This document shows, one piece after another, positions 10,284 to 19,777 of a DNA stretch of 64,000 nt. How positions within the stretch are numbered: position 1 is the stretch's first letter; every line of letters starts with the position of its first letter. The stretch lies in NCBI GenBank assembly GCA_951230915.1, contig OX579633.1:52218029-52282028 (forward strand). Reading direction: 5' to 3'. Under the pieces are notes generated by a model, which did not search any database, was not told where the DNA came from, and was given only the letters and a program-made list of their open reading frames with translations. Position numbers and translations under genes: made by a program. Source of the DNA: Antitrichia curtipendula (taxonomy: Eukaryota > Streptophyta > Bryopsida > Hypnales > Leucodontaceae).

Positions 10284-13035
10284 ATGGAGGAATTCGAAGC
10301 TTACACTGCGTCGATTGGCTATTCCAGAGTCGCGCTTCTGATCGTCCTGGTGGCGTTGTCATGGCTATGGTTCTTCCGGTGGCAACAGCGTCACCGACTC
10401 GGTCCAAAAGACTGGCCCCTCATCGGAGCCACCGTCGAGACGCTCCTCCATTTCGACACCATCCACGATTGGCTGCTCTCCTACTTCCAGAAAGGGCTCA
10501 AAACCTTTCGGGTGAGGATGTCGAGCAGCGTCTACACTTACACCGTCGACCCAGCGAACGTAGAGTATATTCTCAAGACCAACTTCTCCAACTTTCCTAA
10601 GGTAATTAATAAAACCTTTTCCTCTGTCCGTGTCTCCAAGATAGTCACAGCCCAAAGCTAGGCAGTTGCACCTTGCCAGTTCCAGCTTATAGGATGGTTG
10701 ATATCAAATAAGCAGATCGAAATGGGGTTAATACTGCAGCAAAAGTTGATTCTGCCGCAGAGGAGGTGCTGGTAATGAATTGCCCGCTTGAGTTGATTCC
10801 TGTGGCAGGGGGAGATGTTTCACAGACAGATGGAGACCCTTCTCGGCAATGGGATTTTCAACGCCGATGGGGACGAATGGCGCCATCAGAGGAAGACGGC
10901 GAGCTTTGAGTTCGCGTCTCGCGTCCTTCGAGATTACAGCACCGTCATCTTTCGCGAAAATGCCCTCAAGCTCGCGGACATTCTCGCAGTAGTGTCCGAC
11001 ACCACGAAACCTATCGACATGCAGGTAACAGAGATTCCTTCAGCCGGTCGACGCAGTGAAATTTCGTACTCTTGACCCCAATCTTGACATTCCCTGATTT
11101 CGTACTCTTGGTATTTCAAATTTTGAGTCCTAACTCGTAATGGGTGGGATCTCGATCGATCGATCGTTCCTTGCAGGACCTCTTCATGCGGTTGACACTC
11201 GACGGCATTTGCAAAGTGGGGTTCGGCGTCGACATTGGATCATTAGCCCCGTCTTTACCCGCAGTGCCATTTGCGACCAGCTTCGACAATGCCAATGAAG
11301 CCGTGACCTATCGGTTCTTCGACCCACTTTGGCGACTCAAGCAACTGCTGAACATCGGCCGTGAGGCGATGCTGGCAAGCAGTGTAAAGGTGGTGGACGA
11401 CTTCACGTACAAAGTCATTCACACCCGGCGCGCTGAGTTGCAGGTGGCCACATCTCAGGGTAAACAACAGGTCAGCAACTCAGACTCGGAAATCATGTTT
11501 GTACATATATGTGCCATACTCGAATGTCCATCATCATCAATTTACTTTGCGTCTTGGTCGATCAGCCGCACTACTCACCTAGATATACAATCATGCAGTA
11601 CATGCGATTAGCTAGGAATCATTCTTTTTATGTTAATTCGGTGTGCAGAAGGCGGATCTCTTGTCCCGTTTCATCCTTTTGGGCGAAGACCCTGAGCAGA
11701 ATTTCACGGACAAGACTCTGCGTGACATCATCCTCAATTTCATCATAGCTGGTGAGCAAACATGCAATCCCTCTTATTAGAATCATCCCGAGGAATCGTC
11801 ATTCAGCAAGCTAGGTCATATGGCTTACTCTGTCATGATTGATGCAGGGAGGGATACAACAGCAGCAACGTTGTCATGGTTCGTCTACCTCTTGGGTAAC
11901 AATCCCCACATTGCTGACAAGATTCATGAAGAGCTTCGTCTCCTCGAGAGTGATGATGCTGCAAATGTCGATGTGAGCCTAACTCTCAACGACAAGATCG
12001 TGAGATACGCATCACTTCTTTCATACGATGTTCTTTTGAAGTTGCAATACCTCCACGCTGCCATCACCGAGACGATCCGCCTCTACCCTGCCGTGCCCCA
12101 GGTAACTATTGTAAATAATTGGACACCATTTATCTAGATATATCCTTGGAATTTCATATGTATAGGCAACCTCAAAGTAACTTACCGAAACCAATGAGCG
12201 CACGCTCTAAATCCAGAAAGTGCATAGCAAAATTTTGTGCTAAATTGACGGTTGAGATATATCGACTGATGTTGATGTGCTGCCAAAGAGTTGATAAGAA
12301 CCTGGCTGTTGCTCTTGCACTGGAATGACCGCGCCAAAGCAATGGAATGTCGCCAATTTTACGAAATTGATGTTCCTGTTGCTCCTGCAGTGACTCGTAC
12401 ATCTGACTTTTATCGGTGAACGACTGATGTTGTGTGCATTCCTTGTGACATCAGGATCCGAAAGGGATACTGGAAGATGACGTGCTGCCCGACGGGACAG
12501 TGTTGAAGAAAGGAGGGCTGGTGACATACGTGCCATATTCCTCGGGACGGATGACAGAGCTTTGGGGTGACGATGCCCATGAGTTTCGGCCCGAGCGCTG
12601 GCTGAAGGCCGGCGTGTTTATCCCGGTGTCGCCATTCAAATTCAATGCCTTCCAGGTTAGCAAAAGCGGATGCATCATGCTGATTCTCCCTCTCTTGAAA
12701 AACCCACGCACGCAATTCAAAGTTCGTATCAATTGCAAGACCTCACCCGATTCAACTCTCACATTCCATTCATGTATGCTGTCGATCATGCTGACGAAAC
12801 TCTATGGGAAAAACTCGATCTGCTGCATGACCAGGCTGGCCCTCGGATCTGCTTGGGGAAAGACTCGGCCTACTTGCAGTTGAAGATGGCTACAGCCATT
12901 CTGTGTCGCTTTTTCAAGTTCGATTTGGTGCCGGGTCACCCCGTGAAGTACCGCACCATGGCCACTCTTGGGATGGAGAGCGGGGTGAAAGTGTATGTGG
13001 GGGGACGCTCATGTGCTCTGCAAACCGATGACTAA
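10284..13035 (+). CDS. Cytochrome P450, CYP704-like (CYP86 clan), seven exons
   Basis: Exons are 10284-10601, 10809-11024, 11177-11470, 11649-11751, 11848-12101, 12455-12655 and 12835-13035. All introns are GT-AG and frame-consistent, giving 528 residues, normal for the family. Visible features are an N-terminal membrane anchor (about 12-32), a hinge GPKDWPLIGA (40-49), FPKGEMF and DGDEWRHQRKTASFEF, the I-helix oxygen-binding AGRDTT (310-315), ExxR as ETIR (385-388), FRPERW (439-444) and the haem loop FQAGPRICLG with ligand Cys468. The QAGPRICLGKD form and the exon-2 wording favour CYP704. Members of this clan omega-hydroxylate long-chain fatty acids at the ER, for cutin or sporopollenin precursors; the substrate here is inferred. 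The frame is also open back to an ATG at 10044 (80 extra residues) and another at 10128. I chose 10284 because it places the anchor at the usual position. No lesion is visible. Confidence 0.93.
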
Positions 13036-13673
13036 GAATTCTTCGAAGTTTTCTCCTCGCTCTTCGCTTGGTGAGCATAATTGACGTTAGTTTTTAATGT
13101 ACAACATCATACAACAATAATTTGTTACATCTGTAGAAATCCACTACCGGCACTGAATCATGTAAACTGGAAATTATTGTATGGCATTTTGCAATGACCA
13201 ACTTATAATTAGTGCATAGATACATGCCTCGTGAATACAGAAAATGGAGCCACCGAGTAAGCTTAATATGTAGAACAAGGCCCGGTTAGTACGTTTACAG
13301 TACCTCTTCTTCATCTGGTGCTCAATGGTTCACACTGACTTCACAGTTAAAATTAATTTTTTGCATTCCTCAGATGTTGGATGTTTGTGTATTTGCCAAT
13401 CTCAATTGAAAGTGGCTAAACTAAAATAAGACCCCTTTTTCTGAATTTGAGGCATCTCCAAAAGATGGCATTAGCTTGTCACCCTATGATTGATTGAAGT
13501 ACTTTTGTCACCCATTCCAGGACACATTCAGACTCTTTGAATGTTTATATGTGATAATACTAAATGATAAGGAGGTTAGAATGTATCCCTATGGATGGAA
13601 AGCCTTGCTCTCACATTTATCAAATCTTGTTTCCTTATCAAGTTGGGCCAATGATCAGCAATAAATTTCACCG
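13036..13673. other. 3' flank of the P450 gene, no further gene
   Basis: This holds the presumed 3' untranslated region and AT-rich spacer. No reading frame or repeat of note is visible before the MITE at 13674. Confidence 0.5.
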
Positions 13674-14116
13674 GGGTGGAAGTACACTAATAGGAGCCAA
13701 CTTGGGTGTAACACTTCCTTTTTTTTAAGAATCTTCATTCTAACTCTTGAATATAAGTTGAAATATGAAAAAAAAATGAAGAGCATTGTCTCTTAGTTAT
13801 GGCTACATGATATAATGTAAAACAAAATTAATTATGTTAAATTTCTAAACATCAAAAGGGATAAAATGTAGCTATAACCACTGCTTAATTCTGCTTAATT
13901 GGATTCAATAAAGATCCATTATAGATGATTTAAAGACTATTTTAGATGAATAAACAACAATTTTTGTTAGAGTATTGCAATAAGAATCCATTACAAATGA
14001 CTTAAAGACTATTTTAGATGAATAAGCGACAATTATTTGGTGAAATATTCCATTAAGGACCTCTATAAGCACCTCAATAACGTCTACGAGTGGCTCCTAT
14101 TAGCGTACTTCCACCC
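13674..14116. mobile_element. 443-bp MITE with 26-bp terminal inverted repeats
   Basis: The ends 13674-13699 (GGGTGGAAGTAC...) and 14091-14116 are reverse complements with a single mismatch. Both sides are flanked by ACCG (13670-13673 and 14117-14120), a likely 4-bp target duplication. The interior holds a tandem repeat of roughly 75 bp (about 13905-14050) around GACTATTTTAGATGAATAA. There is no coding region. Superfamily is uncertain. Confidence 0.85.
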
Positions 14117-15369
14117 ACCGATCTTGGATGACCAACTATGGTACTAAAAGTATAGTACAAAATCAACGTCACCTCTAGCAAATGAATTTGACAGGGGCAA
14201 AACTAACAATTCATCCAAACTAGGGGAGCCAACCCATTTGGCCATTTCCGACCACTTAAGCAATTACACGTATCTAGATCATGCGCTTTTAGAGTCAAGG
14301 AAATTTTCCCATTTACAGAAATAGAGTTTGCAAGGATTTCATAATTTTTCAGATTTTTTCTATCAAAACATAATTACCATGAATTTTTTAGGTGAAGATT
14401 TTGTTCGACCCATACTGAACATATAGGTCCTCCTATTTCCACCCAAGGGGTGGTTGCAAAATCAACTAAAGGTTGGTTGCAATATCAAGAGACTTGTAGC
14501 CAATTACAATGCACCACAATTGCACTGAGAACTGTGCCATAACTAATCACTATCCATCTCTACCTACACGGAAAGAAAGCATCCTACACAACCAAAATGG
14601 GGGGAGGAGGGGGGCAATAAGGAATGTGTTGACTCTTACACCTAATCCTAGATGGGGGCTTGTGCTCCCACTTAATCCTTTGGCCTTTTCAAGAGCAAAT
14701 AGCTTTAAATTGCCTCCATCTTCAAGAGGTGCTTCAACCTACTTGCACTTGCTTCCTACTAAGTTTGACAAAAAGAACTTGACTTGTGAAATATCTATAC
14801 ATTAAATAAGGTTATTTGTTTGTTTTGTTATAATGAGATCTCTAAAACTATCCATCCTCTAGTTGCGTTCATGATATCGTTGGAAAGACCTATATAAGGA
14901 AGTATGCACAGACTTTGTTTCATGGTGTTTTGACTTATAGTAGAAAAGATATTGAGTTTCAAAGGTTTTATGAATTAGGAAATTACTTGTACATTTATTT
15001 TATTTTGATTGTAGCATCAGTACTTGGCAAATAAGTATCTATTAATCTAAACGGATGTAGAGTTTTAAGAGTTTTTTGCAAAATAAATTGTGCCATGAGA
15101 AGAATCTAGATATCAAATCCTTATTCTTGTAAGTTTTTCTTTCTTTCTATCCTCACATAAACTCATTTAGAACCTTGTACATACAATAATCATGAAGCAC
15201 CAAGTGACCATACAAGTAGCATTGTTGAATTATAGTCTTAAGAAAATTAAACATATTTAGATGAACTTCATTTGTTTCTTGTAATTTCTACAATAAACTC
15301 TTGAAAACATTTATAATCCCTTCAATGGATGCTACTCTCTTAGGGACTAAAAAAAGATAATTAGATTGA
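14117..15369. other. Intergenic DNA with one copy of a dispersed repeat
   Basis: The 98-codon frame at 14509-14805 matches nothing I recognise. The stretch at about 14816-14970 (GTTATAATGAGATCTCTAAA...AGAAAAGATATTGAGTTT) recurs at about 51955-52110 and, inverted, at about 55080-55200, so it is a dispersed repeat. Confidence 0.5.
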
Positions 15370-16326
15370 CTCCTAAAAGACCTTGACTATATTTTCACCA
15401 AAAACGCTCCAAAAACTGCCATTTCTGGTACAAGCACCAAATTTTAGAAAAATCAAACATTTTTGGACATATGTAACCATAGGATCTTGAGAGTACGATG
15501 GTTTGAGAAGATTTGGAATAAAATTCAAAAATTTCCACCATGTAGATTGCAAGATATTAGCATTTGAAGTAACAAGCCCCTTTTCTTGGCTTTGCAAAAA
15601 ATTGAGCAGTTGCACTTCACAAGATCACATTTGCATGAAAAAATGTCCAAAATGGTGGTGATTATTTAAATTCATTCTTCAAGGCAAGTTGGCTACATGC
15701 TTGGAAAGTCTTAAATCATTTGGAATTATACAATATATAGGAAAAAAAATAGTAAGTAGAAAGAAGTAGAGAATGATTCAAAATACAAAATTGTTGAGAA
15801 TTTAGTTATGGAATTGAAAAATGAGAATCCTTGGTTGCCAAGTTGAAATGTTATAATAAACATTCTACATCCTATAACTTTATTTTTTTCAAAGAATATT
15901 GAAAACTGAGTAAAATAAAGGACTTCAAAGTTTATTTTAGAATAGAGAATCCATAACTACCCGCAAACTAAAACTCTTCATAAATTTTGACTCATTCATC
16001 AAAATAGAATGATTCAAAGATTTCCACTTATATATAAATCTAGAAAATCAATTTTAAATTTTTACTTCTTCAAATAAGAAATTTTTAAATCTATCCCAAC
16101 TACCCATTAACAAAAAAAAATTAATTAATTTAAAAATTAAAAATATATATATTAGGCCATAATTTTTTACTCATATTTCCAAATATCATGAAATTTAGTG
16201 CATATGAAAGATATTCATTGTCCCCACCTTCTATTAAAATCCAGCCTAAAATATAGAAAACCCCAATTACTTGTACCTACCCAAAATTTCTACGTTGCCA
16301 GAAAATGCATGCTAATCCTTTAGGGG
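15370..16326 (-). mobile_element. TTAA element, family 1 (copy 1, inverted)
   Basis: The 957-bp element has ends CTCCTAAAAGACC and CCTTTAGGGG. It is flanked by TTGA (15366-15369, presumably mutated from TTAA) and TTAA (16327-16330). It is an inverted relative of 16917-17846: landmarks such as CCTATATGTTGTACAATTCC and GATTGCAAGATATTAGCATT occur in both in opposite orientation. No transposase frame. Confidence 0.8.
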
Positions 16327-16916
16327 TTAATGGAAGTATTGATCACCAACAACATCACCAACAATCTAAACTTATCATGCCGTTATCTAATGGTTTCAAA
16401 GTATTTGGACTAGCATAAAGTACCCTTTCATTTGAGTAATACTTTCTATTGGTGTCAAATTAATATTTGAAACTTCCGTTGTAACCCTTCAAAAGTCAAA
16501 TCCTTTTCAAATTCTTGCTTATTATTACTAACATCTTTGTACAAGTATATTATTTCATCAAATCAATCATTAAAACAGGTTGTTTTTTAATAGATTCAAG
16601 CATTTATTTGGATCAATGAGAAGTTATTTGGACTTTAGAATCCTCACCTTGTAGGACCTTGGCTAGGGAGGATTGAGTCATGTATTGCCCCATCTTTTAT
16701 CCCTATGGAAAACACTGGAACTTTTTATTTGCTGCAAATGATAAAATTTGAAAATATTTCCAATCAGAGACCCCAGATTAGCTATGAGATGCAACGGAAT
16801 ACAAAATTTAAGCAGCACAAAATAGGGGGCAATTTTTATATTTATCCTTGGATGGAGCAATACATAGGTTAATCCTCCTTGGCCATAGGACCTTACACCA
16901 AAAAAAGATGTCTTAA

Positions 16917-17846
16917 CTCCTAAAAGCCCAAAATGCATTTCTTGGCAACATAGTGATTTGAGGCACCTCACTACAAATGAAATTTTTATTTTTTTATTTG
17001 AAATTTGCACACATCATGTGGACAAGGTTTTTCTTTAGGGTCCAACAATTTTCATAACTTTTGATTACAAGTTTAAAAAGTTATTGTATGACATGTAATT
17101 TTTCAGTAGGCAGTTCTTTTCAGCTCAAAAATTTCTTTTATAAAACCCTTTTTTTAAGAAATTAAAATTCAAAATTGATTTTCTAGATGTATAACCACAT
17201 GGAAAGCTTTGAATCGTTCCATTTTGATGAATGAGATGAAAGATATGAAGAGCTTTAGTTTGTGGGCAATTAGTATGGATCCTCTACTCTAAAATAGACT
17301 TAAAAGTCCTTTATTTAGTTCAATTTTCAATATTTTTGAAATAAAATAAAACTATAGGATGTGGATTGTTTATTACAACATTAAAACCATTGGAATTGGC
17401 ATTTTTCAATTCCATAACTAAATTCTGAACAATTCAATATTTTGAATCATTATCTACATTTTTCTACTTATTATTTTTTTCCTATATGTTGTACAATTCC
17501 AAATGATCTAAAACTTTTCAAGCATGTAGCCAATTTGCCTTGAAGAATGAATCCAAAGAAGTACCACCATTTTGGACATTTTTTCATACAAATGTGACCT
17601 CGTAAGTGCGGCTGCTCGATTTTTTGCAAGGCCCAAAAGAAGATTTTGTCATTCCAAATGCTATAATATCTTGCAATCTAGATGGTGGAAATTTTTGAAT
17701 TTTTTTCCACATCTTCTCAAACCAACATAAAAGATCCTTCAATTACATGTGTGTAAAAATGTGTTTTTTCCTAAAATTTGGTCCCTGCACTAGAAATGGT
17801 AGTTTTGGAACGTTTTTGGTGAAAACATAGTCAAAACATTTAGGGA
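16917..17846 (+). mobile_element. TTAA element, family 1 (copy 2)
   Basis: A 930-bp segment starting CTCCTAAAAGCCC after TTAA (16913-16916) and ending ACATTTAGGGA before TTGA (17847-17850). It shares its internal sequence with 15370-16326 (inverted), 31247-34987, 46589-47525 and 52118-53088, for example TATATGTTGTACAATTCCAA and ACTAGAAATGGTAGTTTTGG. Frames inside are short and shared as repeat shadows. Confidence 0.8.
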
Positions 17847-17850
17847 TTGA

Positions 17851-18978
17851 CCATGAGTGGGATAAAATAATTGCCACTATAATTATAATGAAAGATTGAA
17901 ATTGGAGGGAAATGCAATGGTCTTATATTGCATTAGAGAAAAAATGGAGCATGTTCAAGGTCACCAGAGTTGGACCAGCAGTCTTAATATAAAATAATAA
18001 TACTTAAAAAAAATTTCAAAACCTCAGGTGCCACATCAGATTTTGACTTCTTTTTTTCTTAATAATTTTTTTTCAAAAAAATGTTTGGTTTTTTATTTGG
18101 ACTTTGGGGGGTACTGGTTCAAAGTTTGGCAATCTTCTTCATGACCCAATTTTTTTGTAATGATTGTTTTTATCTTAATATGGTTATTTTACTTCTTTCA
18201 AAGTTAAAATATTCTCCTTTGGTCCACATATATAAGCAAATTACACTCACACAAAAAGAAACATATTTTTATCTTGAAAGGGACGGAAGTATTCCCTTGA
18301 TCATAAGGATCAAAATAACCACATTATATCTTTCCCTATTGCCAAACCTCCACCATAGTGGTTGGCTTAGTTTGTCTCTCTCAAGATTAAGATCCCTAGT
18401 TGTAGAATATGGTAGAAAATAATTCTAAAAAATTGATTTCAAATTTTTTTGTATAAAAAAAAAATTGTTTTTCATTTCTAGTTTTAATTAGAGTTTATTA
18501 TTAAAGTAAAACAATATTCAATGGAATTTGTTAACTTTACCTTTTATTTACAATACCTTCTTTGGTGCGAACAAACCATTAGGCAATTTGAAAATCCAAT
18601 GCTTGAAAAAAATAATTGAATGCAACATGGTGTTTTTTGTGTACTTGATATAAAAGATCCCTAAATTGTGATTTATATTAGTGACAAAAGTTTGTCATGA
18701 TGTTAAACCAAATCCAATGACACATAATGTTCACAAATTGAATCATGAATGCACCTGTAATACGTCTATGAAGCTTCAAAATGATCACGTATTCTACTTG
18801 TATGGTGCCGTAATTGCATATGAAATTGATGTAGGTCATAAAATGAAATCCAAATGAAAGATATAAAATATTAATTGTCGAATCATTAATCCAATGGAAT
18901 ATTTCTTGCCATAGTTTAATACACATATTGTATTTAAAGAATCAAATGTTATACCGTACATATATTTCTTGTAGACCT
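17851..18978. other. AT-rich spacer, no recognised gene
   Basis: Frames at 18081-18422 (+) and 18678-18926 (-) are low-complexity, rich in Phe/Leu/Ile, and resemble no protein I know. No repeat structure is obvious. Confidence 0.5.
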
Positions 18979-18982
18979 TTAA

Positions 18983-19197
18983 CCCTTAAATGTTGACACG
19001 GATGCCAAACGTCCGATGGATGACACATAATCATTGTAGTAGGACATAAGTGCAACTATGCATCCTCATAATTTTGTTATGAAAAGGGAAGGTCTTCTAT
19101 AATAGTTTGACTTTCAATGAGTGCTTTTGCTAATTCTTAAGACAATGATTCACATGGTAATGAAAAGGGATGATTTTGAAGGTCGCTCCCTCATCCT
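18983..19197 (+). mobile_element. Small TTAA element, family 4 (copy 1)
   Basis: A 215-bp segment starting CCCTTAAATGTTGACACGG after TTAA. It shares GTAGGACATAAGTGCAACTA and CAATGAGTGCTTTTGC with its neighbour 19202-19424, to which it is joined through the single TTAA at 19198-19201. Its right end is diverged. Confidence 0.65.
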
Positions 19198-19201
19198 TTA
19201 A

Positions 19202-19424
19202 CCCATAAATGTCGCCGAGGATATTTTCTGGCTGATGAATCTCTCCTTGTAGGACAAAAGTGCAACTATTCATCCTCCTAATTTTGTGTGAAAAGGAAAA
19301 ATTATCTACATTAGTTTGCCTTCCAATGAGTGCTTTTGCATTATTTTAATCCAACAATTCACACGGTGACAAAACAGATGATTTCCACGCTAGTTTCCAC
19401 GGTTATGAGCCCGTCGTTTAAGGG
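19202..19424 (+). mobile_element. Small TTAA element, family 4 (copy 2)
   Basis: The 223-bp element has ends CCCATAAATGTCGCCGAGGA and CCCGTCGTTTAAGGG and is flanked by TTAA on both sides. Close relatives lie at 41259-41477 and 42063-42285. It ends about 350 bp upstream of the ZOP1 start codon. Confidence 0.75.
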
Positions 19425-19476
19425 TTAAAGGTTAAAGACCTTCAAAGTTTAATGGTTAAAAAAAAAAGTCGGTCGG

Positions 19477-19683
19477 TCATGGGGGACCAGCAACTGAAGC
19501 TCTAATACCGTTCCTAAGGAAGGACTCCGAATTCTCCAGACTCGTTGCCCGCAGTTCTTCGAGGATTTGCTGTTTCTGCACAAGAGTTCTTCGATCGCCA
19601 AGAGCTGCGGCATCGTTTTCTTGCATCGCAAATTGCGTGAGCGTCTTCAACTGTTCGAATTGGAGCGCAAGCCATCGAGACAA
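19477..19683 (-). CDS. Possible first exon of a divergent gene, unidentified
   Basis: The minus frame encodes 68 residues starting MSRWLALQFEQLKTLTQF, with a helical, charged middle (LVQKQQILEELRAT). Its codon use and composition look more coding-like than other frames here. A GGTATTAG donor-like site inside the frame would allow splicing after about 59 codons. No downstream exon can be traced, because the DNA further along is repeat sequence. It starts 94 bp from the ZOP1 start codon, so the two could share a bidirectional promoter. I do not recognise the protein. It may instead be 5' untranslated sequence of ZOP1 read backwards. Confidence 0.3.
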   Translation of the reverse strand: MSRWLALQFEQLKTLTQFAMQENDAAALGDRRTLVQKQQILEELRATSLENSESFLRNGIRASVAGPP

Positions 19684-19777
19684 AGCGAACGAGTATTTAT
19701 TGACTCACCGGCGCTTCACTTCCAAGTCGTTTCATCACATTCAGAATATCAGTGCCAGAGTTTGGTGCGTCGTAGCC

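Noticed and set aside
10365..10655. 96-codon minus frame and 79-codon plus frame overlapping P450 exon 1
   Set aside because: Both are shadows of the GC-rich coding exon in other frames.
12240..12789. Minus frames of about 100 codons over P450 exons 6 and flanks
   Set aside because: They overlap the P450 exons antisense and show no motif.
16678..17010. 110-codon minus frame
   Set aside because: It crosses the end of a TTAA element and is repeat sequence, with no similarity to known proteins.
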